This document shows positions 55,829 through 64,000 of a stretch of 64,000 nucleotides of DNA, in pieces; position 1 is the first letter of the stretch, and each line of letters opens with the position of its first letter. The notes below the pieces were generated by a model, which was given only the letters and a program-made list of their open reading frames with translations, made no database searches and was not told the DNA's origin. This DNA comes from Micromonospora sp. M71_S20 (GTDB lineage: Bacteria; Actinomycetota; Actinomycetes; Mycobacteriales; Micromonosporaceae): the NCBI RefSeq assembly GCF_003664255.1, contig NZ_RCCV01000003.1, positions 1 to 64,000 on the forward strand, read 5' to 3'. A program made the position numbers and the translations under genes.

Positions 55829-57118
55829 GTGAACAGGTGGAAGCGGCTGGCCCCGGTCACCGCCGTCGTGGCCTCGGCCGCGATGGTCCTGGCCGGTTGC
55901 GGTGGCTCCGATGACGACAAGGCCGCCGACAACAGCAAGCTGACGGTCTGGATGATGGGCGAGGGCAGCGAGGCGCAGACCAAGTTCCTCGACGGCGTCG
56001 AGACCGAGTTCCGGCAGAAGCACCCGGACACGGACGTGGTGGTCCAGTACATCCCCTGGCTCGAGGCGCCGAAGAAGTTCCAGGCCGCGCTCGCCGGCGG
56101 CGAGGGGCCGGACGTCACCGAGCTGGGCAACACCGAGACCCAGGGCTGGGCGGCGCAGGAGGCGCTGGCCGACGTGACCGACCGGATGAACGGCTGGACC
56201 GAGGGCAAGGACATCCTCCCCGACCTGGTCAAGAACGCCCAGCTCGACGGCAAGCAGTACGGCGTCCCGTGGTACGCCGGCGTCCGGGGGATGTACTACC
56301 GCACCGACTGGTTCGCCGAGGCGGGCGTGAAGCCGCCGACCAACTGGGACGAACTGGTCTCCGCCGCCAAGACCGTGCAGGCCAAGAAGCCGGGCACGTA
56401 CGGCATCGCGCTGCCGGGCAACTCCGAGCTGCCCTTCTACTCGTTCCTGTGGGGCGCCGGCGCGGAGATCGCGACGCAGCAGGGTGACTCCTGGAAGTCC
56501 GGCTACAACACGCCCGAGGCGCAGAAGGCCGTCAAGTTCTGGACCGACATGGTGACCGTGCACAAGGTGGCCCCGCCGGCCGCCGCGGGTTGGAACGAGA
56601 TCGACGCCCGGACCCAGTTCGCCACCGGCAAGGCGGCGATGGCCTTCGGCGGCAGCTGGCAGCAGGGCGCCATCAAGAAGGACAACCCGGAGATCGAGAA
56701 GGTCTGGGGCACGTTCCCGATCCCCGGCCCCGACGGCAAGGCGGCGCCCGGCTTCGCCGGCGGCTCCGACGTCGCGATCTGGAAGGACAGCGAGCGGCAG
56801 GACCTCGCCTGGGACTACCTGACCGTGCTGCTGAACAAGAAGAACGACCAGGCCTTCGCCGACAGCCTCGGCTTCTTCCCGGTCTACAAGGACCTGGTTG
56901 GCGGCGACAAGTACGCCAACGACAAGATCATGTCGGCGTTCGCCACCACGATGCAGAACACCAAGCTCACGCCGCTCACCCCGAAGTGGGTGGAGGTCAG
57001 CCGGACCAAGACGGTGACCCAGGCGATGAACAGCTCGGTCATGAAGGGTCAGAAGACGGTCGAGAAGGCTACCGCCGACGCGGCCGCGGAGATGGAAAGC
57101 ATCCTCAACGCCAAGTGA
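55829..57118 (+). CDS. Sugar ABC transporter, extracellular solute-binding lipoprotein
   Basis: 429 residues. Lipobox LAGC with the acylated Cys24 after an 23-residue signal. The mature part is a family 1 (maltose/oligosaccharide-type) binding protein: LTVWMMGEGSEAQTKFLDGVE, GEGPDVTELGNT, YGVPWYAGVRGMYYRTDWF, FAGGSDVAIWKDS. It captures a di- or oligosaccharide outside the membrane for the two permeases that follow. The sugar cannot be read with certainty. GTG with GAGGGAG upstream; GTGA overlap with the first permease. Confidence 0.92.
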   Translation: MNRWKRLAPVTAVVASAAMVLAGCGGSDDDKAADNSKLTVWMMGEGSEAQTKFLDGVETEFRQKHPDTDVVVQYIPWLEAPKKFQAALAGGEGPDVTELGNTETQGWAAQEALADVTDRMNGWTEGKDILPDLVKNAQLDGKQYGVPWYAGVRGMYYRTDWFAEAGVKPPTNWDELVSAAKTVQAKKPGTYGIALPGNSELPFYSFLWGAGAEIATQQGDSWKSGYNTPEAQKAVKFWTDMVTVHKVAPPAAAGWNEIDARTQFATGKAAMAFGGSWQQGAIKKDNPEIEKVWGTFPIPGPDGKAAPGFAGGSDVAIWKDSERQDLAWDYLTVLLNKKNDQAFADSLGFFPVYKDLVGGDKYANDKIMSAFATTMQNTKLTPLTPKWVEVSRTKTVTQAMNSSVMKGQKTVEKATADAAAEMESILNAK

Positions 57119-58101
57119 CCACGCTGACCGAGGCGCCGGAGACGGCCGCCGCGCGGGAGACCCCCGCGCGGCGGCGTCGCCGGGTGGACCGCCTGCCCTA
57201 CCTGCTGCTCCTGCCCTGCCTGGTGATTATCGGCGTACTGCTGCTCTGGCCGCTCGGCCAGGTGGTGGTGATGTCCTTCCACCAGCTCAACAACGTCCGA
57301 CAGCTGCGCGGCGACCGCGAGTGGCCGTGGGTGGGCCTCGGCAACTACGCCGAGATCCTCAGCGATCCGTTCTTCCTGACGGTGCTGCGCAACACGGTCC
57401 TCTTCGCCGTGGCCAACGTCGCGCTCACGATGGTCCTGGGCACCCTGGTCGGGCTGCTGCTCAACCGGCTCGGCAAACGGATGGCCGCCTTCGTGGCCAG
57501 CTGCGTGATGCTCGCCTGGGCCACCCCGGCGCTGACCGGCACGATCGTCTGGAAGTGGATCTTCGACGACACCAGCGGCCTGGTCACCTGGCTGTTCAAC
57601 GCGCTGCCCGACGGGCTGTCGCAGAGCCTCTTCGGGCGCAGCGACTGGACCGGCTACGGCTGGTTCAACTCGCCCCTGCTGTTCTTCTCGATCCTGACCC
57701 TGGTGGTGGTCTGGCACTCGTTCCCGTTCATCGCCGTCAGCGTGCTGGCGGGCCTGAAGAGCGTGCCGAGCGAGCTGCACGAGGCGGCCCGGGTCGACGG
57801 GGCCGGCCCGTGGAAGGTGTTCTGGAAGATCACCTTCCCGCTGCTGCGGCCGGTCTTCGGGATCCTGGTCGTGCTCTCCACGATCTGGGACTTCAAGGTC
57901 TTCACCCAGCAGTTCGTGCTGGCCGGCGGCACGCAGGACCGGCCGACGTTCATGCTCTCCATCTACTCGTACGCGGAGGCGTTCTCACCCCCGCCGAAGT
58001 ACGGTCTCGGCGCCGCGATCGCGGTGATCCTCACCCTGATCCTGCTGGTGGTGACCGGCCTCTACGTCCGCATGGTGCTCAAGCAGGAGGAGGACGCGTG
58101 A
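57115..58101 (+). CDS. Sugar ABC transporter permease (MalF-like)
   Basis: 328 residues, six or more membrane helices. The EAA loop that docks on the ATPase is ELHEAARVDGAGPWKVFWKI (residues about 221-240). N-terminal 25 residues are basic and cytoplasmic. It pairs with the next gene to form the channel. GTG start overlaps the binding-protein stop; its own stop overlaps the next GTG. Confidence 0.93.
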   Translation: MTTLTEAPETAAARETPARRRRRVDRLPYLLLLPCLVIIGVLLLWPLGQVVVMSFHQLNNVRQLRGDREWPWVGLGNYAEILSDPFFLTVLRNTVLFAVANVALTMVLGTLVGLLLNRLGKRMAAFVASCVMLAWATPALTGTIVWKWIFDDTSGLVTWLFNALPDGLSQSLFGRSDWTGYGWFNSPLLFFSILTLVVVWHSFPFIAVSVLAGLKSVPSELHEAARVDGAGPWKVFWKITFPLLRPVFGILVVLSTIWDFKVFTQQFVLAGGTQDRPTFMLSIYSYAEAFSPPPKYGLGAAIAVILTLILLVVTGLYVRMVLKQEEDA

Positions 58102-58955
58102 CGCGACGCGGAGGCGGCGGGGGCGCGAAGCGGCTCGCGCTCAACGGCGCGGGGCTGCTGGTGGCGCTCTTCGCCGCGTTCCCGGTCTACTGGATGATCG
58201 CGACCTCGCTGAAGCCGAGTTCGGAGATCTTCTCGTCCACCCCCCGGCCGGTGCCCACCGAGCCGACCCTGGAGCACTACCGGCAGATCCTCACCGGGAA
58301 CCTGATCCCGGGCGTCACCTTCGCCGACTTCTTCCTCAACAGCGTGCTGGTCGCGGTCTCCACCGTGGTGCTCAGCGGCCTGGTGGCGCTGCTGGCCGCC
58401 ACCGCCGTGGCCCGGTTCCGCTTCAAGCTGCGGACCACCTTCCTGATCATGCTGCTGGTGGTGCAGATGATCCCGCTGGAGGCGCTGGTCATCCCGCTGT
58501 TCCTGATGATCCAGCGGCTCGGGCTCTACAACACCCTGCCCAGCCTGATCCTCACCTACCTCGGCTTCTCGCTGCCGTTCGCGGTCTGGATGCTGCGCGG
58601 CTTCGTCGCCGCGGTGCCCAAGGAGTTGGAGGAGGCCGCCGCCATCGACGGGGCCAGCCGGGCGCAGACCTTCCGCAAGGTCCTCTTCCCGCTGGTGGCG
58701 CCCGGGCTGGTGGCCACGAGCATCTTCTCGTTCATCACCGCCTGGAACGAGCTGATCTTCGCGCTGACCTTCATCAACGACCAGGAGAGCTACACCCTGC
58801 CGGTCGCGATGACGTTCTTCTTCGGCCGCGACGACACCGCCTGGGGCCCGGTGATGGCCGCCTCCACGCTGTTCACCCTGCCGGTGATCGTCTTCTTCCT
58901 GCTGGTGCAGCGGCGGATGGTCTCCGGGCTGGTGGCCGGCGCCGTCAAGGGCTGA
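58098..58955 (+). CDS. Sugar ABC transporter permease (MalG-like)
   Basis: 285 residues, six membrane helices, EAA loop ELEEAAAIDGASRAQTFRKV. Third gene of the operon. No ATPase gene follows; such importers in actinomycetes usually share a single ATPase (MsiK) encoded elsewhere. A long terminator ends the operon. Confidence 0.93.
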   Translation: MTRRGGGGGAKRLALNGAGLLVALFAAFPVYWMIATSLKPSSEIFSSTPRPVPTEPTLEHYRQILTGNLIPGVTFADFFLNSVLVAVSTVVLSGLVALLAATAVARFRFKLRTTFLIMLLVVQMIPLEALVIPLFLMIQRLGLYNTLPSLILTYLGFSLPFAVWMLRGFVAAVPKELEEAAAIDGASRAQTFRKVLFPLVAPGLVATSIFSFITAWNELIFALTFINDQESYTLPVAMTFFFGRDDTAWGPVMAASTLFTLPVIVFFLLVQRRMVSGLVAGAVKG

Positions 58956-58967
58956 CGCCCGCACGAG

Positions 58968-59017
58968 GACACGCGAAGGAAGGGCTCTCGTCGACGAGAG
59001 CCCTTCCTTCGCGTGTC
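58968..59017 (+). terminator. Sugar ABC operon terminator, very long perfect hairpin
   Basis: 23-bp perfect stem (58968-58990 with 58995-59017) and a TCGA loop that is itself palindromic, 12 bases after the stop. Confidence 0.9.
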
Positions 59018-59038
59018 GGGGGCATGCGTCCCGCGGGC

Positions 59039-59044
59039 TAGGCT
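59039..59044 (+). promoter_or_regulatory. -10 element TAGGCT, leaderless type (MOSC gene)
   Basis: TAGGCT ends 7 nt before the ATG at 59052; no Shine-Dalgarno sequence. Confidence 0.6.
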
Positions 59045-59051
59045 GACCGCC

Positions 59052-59693
59052 ATGACGGGCAGGCTGGCTTCGGTGAACCTCGGCGGGGTGACCGAGGCGG
59101 ATTGGGCGGGCGACGCGAGCGGTCGCAGCGGCATCGACAAGCGGCCGGTCGACGGCCCGGTGCTGCTGCGCGCGGACGGGGTGGCCGGCGACTTCATCGG
59201 CGAACGCGCCCACCACGGCGGTCCGGACCGGGCGGTCTACGCGTACGCCGAGGAGGACGCGTCCTGGTGGGCGGAGGAGATGGGCCGCAGCATCCGCCCC
59301 GGCGGTTTCGGGGAGAACCTGACCACGTACGCGGTGGACGTGACGGGCGCCGTGATCGGCGAGCAGTGGGCGATCGGGTCGGCGCTGCTCCAGGTGACCA
59401 AGCCGCGCACGCCGTGCACCACCTTCGCCGGCTTCTGGGGCGTGCCCGACCTGATCAAGCGGTTCACGGCGCGGGCGACGCCCGGGGCGTACCTGCGGGT
59501 GCTGCGCGAGGGGGAGGTTGGCGCGGGGGACCCGGTCGAGGTGGTGGACCGGCCCGCGCACGGGGTGACTATCGGCGAGGTGTTCCGGGCCCTGAACCTG
59601 GAGCCGGAGCTGCTGCCCCGGCTGCTCGACGCGCCCGACCTGCCGGACCGGCTCCGGGAGAAGGCGCGCCGCCGGCTCGCCGGCCGGAGCTGA
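59052..59693 (+). CDS. MOSC domain-containing protein
   Basis: 213 residues. The MOSC beta-barrel motifs are GDFIGERAHHGGPDRAVYAY, RPGGFGENLTTYAVDV and VTKPRTPCTTFAGFWG; the conserved Cys in RTPC is present, as in YiiM-type molybdenum-cofactor sulfurtransferase-C-terminal domains. Homologues reduce N-hydroxylated compounds with a Mo cofactor. Monocistronic. Confidence 0.92.
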   Translation: MTGRLASVNLGGVTEADWAGDASGRSGIDKRPVDGPVLLRADGVAGDFIGERAHHGGPDRAVYAYAEEDASWWAEEMGRSIRPGGFGENLTTYAVDVTGAVIGEQWAIGSALLQVTKPRTPCTTFAGFWGVPDLIKRFTARATPGAYLRVLREGEVGAGDPVEVVDRPAHGVTIGEVFRALNLEPELLPRLLDAPDLPDRLREKARRRLAGRS

Positions 59694-59783
59694 CCCGACC
59701 GCCGCCATCGCGGCCCGCCCCCGCGCATGGAGGCGGGGCGCCGCATCCCCGAGAAGGATGGACGTGGGCGGCCGGGAACGGGA

Positions 59784-59815
59784 ACGGGCCCCGTCCCGTG
59801 GGGGAGGGGGCCCGT
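59784..59815. terminator. Weak terminator between convergent MOSC and PhyH genes
   Basis: 9-bp GC stem (59784-59792 with 59807-59815) with a 14-nt loop, in the space between the convergent stops. Confidence 0.5.
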
Positions 59816-59849
59816 CCGGCGTCGGCCCGGCGCGCGCCGGGTGACCGGG

Positions 59850-60794
59850 TCAGCGCAGCCAGGGCACGCTGCGGTCGAGCAGACCGCGCTGCTTGAGCTC
59901 CTTGCGCAGCGGGATCTCGTCGTCGATGTAGCCGTCCCAGTTGATGCCCCAGTAGTTGGCGGTGTGGGTGCCCTCACCGCAGAGCTGGCGCTGCACCGGC
60001 GTGCGGTTGGCCCACCACTCGCCGTCCTTGTCGATGTGCAGCTCGTCCAGCGGCCGGATCCACCGGTAGGTGTAGCCGACGAAGAGCATCTTGCGGGTGA
60101 TGGTCGACAGGTTGGTCGACCGGGAGTGCCACTGGCGGCGGTCGAAGATGAAGGCGTCACCGGGGTTGGCGGTGATCTCCACCGTGCCCTCCGGGTCCGG
60201 GTTGTGCACGGAGGTGTCCTCGGGGCGGGGCAGCGAGTTCCACAGGTGGCTGCCCGGGATCACCTTGGTGGCGCCCCGGCCCTTCTCCGACAGGTCGGAC
60301 AGGACGTAGGCCACCTTGAGCGAGAACATCGGCCGAGGCAGGTTCGGGTCCATCGTCTCCGGGTCGGAGTTCTGCCGGTACCCGTCCTGGTGCCAGCCCC
60401 AGTAGGGCTTCTCCGGCTCCGCCGCCGGCGGGGTGACGTCCAGGTGGTTGTGGTGGGTGTAGATGTTCCAGCCGGCCAGGCCCCACATGTACGGGAAGGC
60501 GATCGGGTGGGTCAGCAGGTCGCCGAAGAGCTCGTCGCGCTCCAGGAAGCCCAGCAGGTGCAGGGTGCCGTCCTTGGTGGTGGTGCCCTTCGCCTTCTCC
60601 TCGGCGTAGACGCGGTCCACCGCCGCCTCCAGCGCCGCCCGGTGGTCCTCCGTCAGCACGTTGCGCAGCAGGAGGAAGCCCTGCTCGTGGAACTCCTTGC
60701 GGTCGGTGTCACTGATCGGTTCGTAACCGGTCCGGTCGCCGTAGTCGAACACCTCGACGTACCCCTCCCCATGAGGCGAAACCATTGCTGGCAC
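59850..60794 (-). CDS. Phytanoyl-CoA dioxygenase (PhyH) family protein
   Basis: About 314 residues, Fe(II)/2-oxoglutarate oxygenase. Iron ligands WHQD (HxD) and the distal His in QWHSRSTN; the 2-oxoglutarate-binding Arg is probably in STITRKMLF. ISDTDRKEFHEQGFLLLRNVLTEDHR is the typical family N-terminus. It hydroxylates an unknown small substrate; no ectoine or clear secondary-metabolite genes are beside it. GTG at 60794 lies 9 nt after TACGAT; ATG at 60785 is an equally possible start. Confidence 0.87.
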   Translation of the reverse strand: MPAMVSPHGEGYVEVFDYGDRTGYEPISDTDRKEFHEQGFLLLRNVLTEDHRAALEAAVDRVYAEEKAKGTTTKDGTLHLLGFLERDELFGDLLTHPIAFPYMWGLAGWNIYTHHNHLDVTPPAAEPEKPYWGWHQDGYRQNSDPETMDPNLPRPMFSLKVAYVLSDLSEKGRGATKVIPGSHLWNSLPRPEDTSVHNPDPEGTVEITANPGDAFIFDRRQWHSRSTNLSTITRKMLFVGYTYRWIRPLDELHIDKDGEWWANRTPVQRQLCGEGTHTANYWGINWDGYIDDEIPLRKELKQRGLLDRSVPWLR

Positions 60795-60973
60795 AGGCCG
60801 CCGATCGTAACCCGCTGGTCTCGGGGCGGGACACTGCCCAGCACGATATGCGACCGTTGCCCGGACTGTGGGGAGCGGCGCGGTGACGATTCGTCACGGC
60901 TGTGGAGCGCGCCGCGGGTTATCGCCGGGAATGCCGGATTGCGCGGTGACTGCCGGTAAGGAGATCGGGGCCA

Positions 60974-61828
60974 CTACGCCTCGGCGAAGACCTCCGCGAC
61001 GACCTGCCCGGCGGCCGGGGCCTCGTCGGTCCGGTTCCAGGTGCCGTCGCGGGCCGTCCACTCCAGGTCGCCGAAGCGCACCCGCTTCACGCCGTGGTCC
61101 TGCGCGTGGGAGACCAGCCAGTGCGCGTACCGCCAGCCCCGGCGCTCGTCGGCGGCCGGGACCGTCAGGCCCGTCAGGTCCGCCGCGGTGCTCGCGCCGG
61201 CCAGGCCCCAGTCCAGCAGGAGGCCGCGGGTCAGCGCGCTCGCCGCGGCCTCGCCGCGCATCGCCGGGTCGCGCCCCACCGTGCAGGCGACCGCGCCGGT
61301 GGCGTGTCCGACCAGGGCCCGGGTCAGCACCTCGGACTCGTCCGCCCATTTCTGGTACGCCTCCGGGAAGGCCGAGCGCTGCACCTTCTGCGCCGCGTCG
61401 GTGACCCGCATCCGCTCCCAGCCGCGCACCTTCTTCAGCCCGGCGTAGAACTTCCCGGCCGCGTAGCGGGGGTCACGGATCTGCTCCGGGGTGCCCCAAC
61501 CCTGGCTGGGGCGCTGCTGGAACAGCCCGACCGAGTCGCGGTCACCGCCGGCGAGGTTGCGCAGGCCGGATTCCTGGTAGGCGGTGGCCAGCGCGACGAC
61601 GACGGCCCGCTCGGGCATCTTCCGCTGGATGCCGATGGCCGCGATCGTCGCCGCGTTGGCCATCTGGTCGGGGTCCAGGGCCACGCGCCCGTCCGCCTGC
61701 ACCGTGCAGGTCCGGCTGGCCAGGGGGAGGCGCAACTGCCCGCCCATCTGCCGGATGACGATCCAGATCCCGACCGCGGCGAGGACGACGAGGACGACGC
61801 CGCCCGCCACGACTGCCCGAGTACGCAC
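60974..61828 (-). CDS. Membrane-anchored lysozyme-fold (transglycosylase-like) protein
   Basis: 284 residues. An N-terminal helix (about 5-25, VVAGGVVLVVLAAVGIWIVI) anchors or exports it. The following domain resembles SLT-type lytic transglycosylases: IAAIGIQRKMPERAVVVALATAYQESGLRNL (candidate catalytic Glu in YQESGL), then DSVGLFQQRPSQGWG and AAGKFYAGL. The C-terminal 90 residues form an unidentified mixed domain. Actinobacterial genomes often label such proteins 'heavy metal transporter', which the sequence does not support. The GTG at 61828 has AGGGGG 5 nt upstream; TACGCT (61861-61856) is a -10. Confidence 0.72.
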   Translation of the reverse strand: MRTRAVVAGGVVLVVLAAVGIWIVIRQMGGQLRLPLASRTCTVQADGRVALDPDQMANAATIAAIGIQRKMPERAVVVALATAYQESGLRNLAGGDRDSVGLFQQRPSQGWGTPEQIRDPRYAAGKFYAGLKKVRGWERMRVTDAAQKVQRSAFPEAYQKWADESEVLTRALVGHATGAVACTVGRDPAMRGEAAASALTRGLLLDWGLAGASTAADLTGLTVPAADERRGWRYAHWLVSHAQDHGVKRVRFGDLEWTARDGTWNRTDEAPAAGQVVAEVFAEA

Positions 61829-61931
61829 CCACACCCCCTGATCGACAGTCCGACAAGCGTACGTCCCTCGTGGTGCCTTCCGGGGTCGTCCGACCGGTTC
61901 TCCACGCCTGCCCGCGCGACGCGCGCCGGCG

Positions 61932-62744
61932 TTACCGGTCGGCGCCCGCGGCGGCGTCGCCGTCGGCGGCGGGCACCCAGCTCGCCGGCCGCTTCTCCCG
62001 GAACGCCAGGACGCCCTCGCGTCCCTCCTCCGACAGGAAGTACCCGGTCGAGAGGGTGGACAGGCCGGCGATCTCCGTCCGCAGGTCCACGGCGGGCGGC
62101 CGGCGCAGCAACTGCTTCGCCCCGGCCAGCGCGCCCGGAGCCCCCCGCACCAGAGAGTCGCAGTACCCCGCAACCGCCGCTTCCAGTCCGTCCGCCGGCC
62201 CGGCGGCGGTGACCAGGCCGATCTCGGCCGCCCGCCGGCCGTCGAAGGTGTCGCCGGTCAGGTAGAGCTCGGCCGCCGCGCGGGGGTGCAGGCGGGGCAG
62301 CACGGTCGCGGAGATCACCGCCGGCACCACGCCGATCCGCACCTCGGTGAAGGCGAACGTCGCCTCCAGCGCGCACACCGCCAGGTCCGCCGCCGCGATG
62401 AGACCGAGGCCGCCCGCCCGGGCCGGGCCGGCCACCTTCGCCACCACCGGCTTCGGGCACTCCCAGACCGCCGCGAGCACGTCGCCGAGCATCCCGGCCG
62501 GCACGGTCCCGCTGGCGTACGCGGCGGCCGTCTCCTTCAGGTCCGCCCCGGAACAGAAGACCGGGCCCGTGTGGTCGAGCACGATCACGCGTACGGCGTC
62601 GTCGGCGACCGCCTCGGCGAGGCCGGCCAGCAGCTGGGTCATCAGCGGCGTGGAGAGCGCGTTGCGGTTGTGCGGGCTGTCCAGGGTGAGGGTGGTCACC
62701 CCACGGGCCGTGGCGGCCCGCACGAGCACGTCGGGAGAGGTCAT
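61932..62744 (-). CDS. Enoyl-CoA hydratase/isomerase family protein
   Basis: 270 residues of the crotonase fold. HTGPVFCSGADLKE gives the first oxyanion-hole segment; PARAGGLGLIAAADLAVCALEATFAFTEVRIGVVPAV the second. The first of the two usual hydratase Glu residues is replaced (ARAGGLG in place of ..GGGxE/GxG), so the precise reaction is uncertain. Probable role in fatty- or amino-acid breakdown. The ATG follows TAGTGT by 8 nt with no Shine-Dalgarno sequence. Confidence 0.9.
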   Translation of the reverse strand: MTSPDVLVRAATARGVTTLTLDSPHNRNALSTPLMTQLLAGLAEAVADDAVRVIVLDHTGPVFCSGADLKETAAAYASGTVPAGMLGDVLAAVWECPKPVVAKVAGPARAGGLGLIAAADLAVCALEATFAFTEVRIGVVPAVISATVLPRLHPRAAAELYLTGDTFDGRRAAEIGLVTAAGPADGLEAAVAGYCDSLVRGAPGALAGAKQLLRRPPAVDLRTEIAGLSTLSTGYFLSEEGREGVLAFREKRPASWVPAADGDAAAGADR

Positions 62745-62752
62745 GGAAGGGC

Positions 62753-62760
62753 ACACTAGT
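62753..62760. promoter_or_regulatory. Compact divergent promoter between enoyl-CoA hydratase and hemW
   Basis: Only 20 bases separate the two start codons (62744 and 62765). The centre is the palindrome ACTAGT (62755-62760). Read on the minus strand TAGTGT (62758-62753) is 8 nt from the hydratase ATG. On the plus strand CACACT (62752-62757) is 7 nt from the hemW ATG, a poorer match. Confidence 0.5.
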
Positions 62761-62764
62761 GGCC

Positions 62765-63988
62765 ATGCCCGGCGTCCTTCCAGAAGGCGAAACCGTCCCC
62801 GTCGACGGTTCGCTGCCCGCCACCGCCACCCGAGCCGTCGGCGCGCGTGGCTTCGGCGTCTACGTGCACGTGCCGTTCTGCGCCAGCCGCTGCGGCTATT
62901 GCGACTTCAACACGTACACCGCCGCCGAACTGGGCGGCGGGGCGGGCCGGGAGGGCTACGCCGACACCGTGCTGGCCGAGCTGTCCCTCGCCCGCCGGGT
63001 GCTGGGCGACGCCCCGCCGCCCCGGGTCGACACGGTCTTCGTCGGCGGCGGCACCCCGACCCTGCTCCCCGCCGACGACCTGGCCCGGATCCTCGACGGC
63101 ATCGACCGCACCTGGGGGCTCGCGCCCGACGCCGAGGTGACCACCGAGGCCAACCCGGAGTCGGTCACGCCGGAGTCGCTGAAGGCGCTGCGGGCCGCCG
63201 GCTACACCCGGATCTCGCTGGGCATGCAGTCCGCCGCGCCGGGCGTGCTGGCGATCCTCGACCGTACGCACAGCGCCGGCCGGGCCGTCGCCGCCGCCCG
63301 CGAGGCGCGCGACGCCGGGTTCGACCACGTCAACCTCGACCTGATCTACGGCACGCCGGGGGAGACCGGGGCGGACTTCGCCGCCTCGCTGGACCAGGTC
63401 GTCGCCGCCGGGGTGGACCACGTCAGCGCGTACGCCCTGATCGTGGAGGACGGCACGCGGCTGGCCGCCCGGATGCGGCGCGGCGAGCTGCCGTACCCCT
63501 CCGACGATGTCGCCGCGGACCGCTACCTCGCCGCGGAGGCCGCCCTCGACGCGGCCGGTCTGTCCTGGTACGAGGTGTCGAACTGGGCCCGCGACGAGGC
63601 GGCCCGGTGCCGGCACAACCTGCTCTACTGGACCGGCGCCGACTGGTGGGGCCTCGGCCCGGGGGCGCACAGCCACGTCGGCGGCGTGCGCTGGTGGAAC
63701 GTCAAGCACCCCACGACATACGCGAAGCGGCTGGCCGCGGGCGACTCGCCCGGCCTGGCCCGCGAGGTGCTCACCGCCGACGAGGCGCACATGGAGGACG
63801 TCATGCTCCGGCTGCGCCTCGCCTCCGGGCTGCCCCTGGCCGCCCTCGACGACGCCGGTCGGGCCGGCGCCGCGCGGGCCCTCGCCGACGGGCTGCTGGC
63901 CGCCGACGAGCACGCGGCCGGTCGGGCCGTGCTGACGCTGCGGGGCCGGCTGCTCGCCGACGCGGTCGTCCGTGACCTGCTGCCCTGA
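62765..63988 (+). CDS. hemW: Radical SAM protein HemW (heme chaperone, coproporphyrinogen III oxidase-like)
   Basis: 407 residues. Radical SAM cluster motif C-x3-C-x2-C in CASRCGYCDF, GGGTPTLLP, ANPESVTPE, RISLGMQS and a C-terminal HemN/W domain (NLLYWTGADWWGLGPGAHSH). The short N-terminus without the extra HemN segment points to HemW, which binds heme and delivers it to respiratory proteins. It follows lepA in most actinobacteria, but here across an 8.3-kb insertion. ATG at 62765; GTG two codons earlier is possible. Confidence 0.93.
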   Translation: MPGVLPEGETVPVDGSLPATATRAVGARGFGVYVHVPFCASRCGYCDFNTYTAAELGGGAGREGYADTVLAELSLARRVLGDAPPPRVDTVFVGGGTPTLLPADDLARILDGIDRTWGLAPDAEVTTEANPESVTPESLKALRAAGYTRISLGMQSAAPGVLAILDRTHSAGRAVAAAREARDAGFDHVNLDLIYGTPGETGADFAASLDQVVAAGVDHVSAYALIVEDGTRLAARMRRGELPYPSDDVAADRYLAAEAALDAAGLSWYEVSNWARDEAARCRHNLLYWTGADWWGLGPGAHSHVGGVRWWNVKHPTTYAKRLAAGDSPGLAREVLTADEAHMEDVMLRLRLASGLPLAALDDAGRAGAARALADGLLAADEHAAGRAVLTLRGRLLADAVVRDLLP

Positions 63989-64000
63989 ACCGCGTGCCGG

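Noticed and set aside
59850..60794. Ectoine hydroxylase (ectD)
   Set aside because: The PhyH fold and WHxD motif fit, but no ectABC genes are present and the ectoine-binding signature was not recognised.

Overview
The window is high-GC chromosomal DNA from an actinomycete, most likely Micromonospora or a close relative in the Micromonosporaceae. The signs are strong G/C third-position bias, many GTG starts, many leaderless-type promoters, actinobacterial gene order (valS-folC-DUF4233-ndk; ileS; TIGR03960-TIGR03936-rne-rplU-rpmA-obg; nadD-rsfS; comEA-comEC-holA-rpsT; lepA...hemW) and actinobacteria-restricted families (DUF397, DUF3618, DUF4240). Genus assignment is inference. No tRNA, CRISPR array, transposase or prophage was found.

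Layout. 1-1.8 kb: the 3' half of a 23S rRNA, a complete 5S rRNA and the rRNA operon terminator. 1.9-9.5 kb: a small membrane protein divergent from valS, then folC, a DUF4233 membrane protein, a membrane-anchored VOC protein (opposite strand), ndk and an AhpD-like protein. 9.5-19 kb: a remnant-rich gap, an ileS T-box riboswitch and ileS, an acyltransferase, a proline-rich paralogue of the first membrane protein, and the radical SAM pair TIGR03960/TIGR03936. 19-25.3 kb: a large RNase E/G, a lipoprotein, and rplU-rpmA-obg.

25.4-41.9 kb is an accessory block sitting between obg and nadD, which are usually close together in actinobacteria. It holds a GNAT, DUF6766 and DUF4383 membrane proteins, a three-gene cell-envelope module (amphipathic protein, holin-X family, DUF3618), a glycosyltransferase-methyltransferase pair, an SRPBCC-dehydrogenase pair, a CYP152-type P450 peroxygenase, an asparagine-synthetase-like protein, a secreted GH5 mannanase with CBM2, DUF397 and aminopeptidase N. 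Five promoter-like sites of the sigma-B/sigma-F class (GNNT, 14-16 nt, GGGNAN) precede these genes, two of them back to back. Two more lie before a tandemly duplicated GlsB/YeaQ-type gene at 54.7-55.6 kb. Together they suggest one general-stress regulon.

41.9-54.4 kb returns to conserved genes: nadD, rsfS, a histidine phosphatase, DegV, comEA-comEC-holA, rpsT, an APH-fold kinase, DUF4240 and lepA. 54.4-62.8 kb is a second accessory insertion, between lepA and hemW: the duplicated stress membrane protein, a sugar ABC importer without its own ATPase, a MOSC protein, a phytanoyl-CoA-dioxygenase-like oxygenase, a lysozyme-fold secreted protein and an enoyl-CoA hydratase. hemW closes the window.

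Regulation visible in sequence: a translational T-box with an isoleucine (AUC) specifier; at least nine start codons lying 6-8 nt after a TANNNT -10 element, consistent with leaderless mRNAs; about twenty hairpins placed as terminators; and sigma-B-like promoters at the stress genes.
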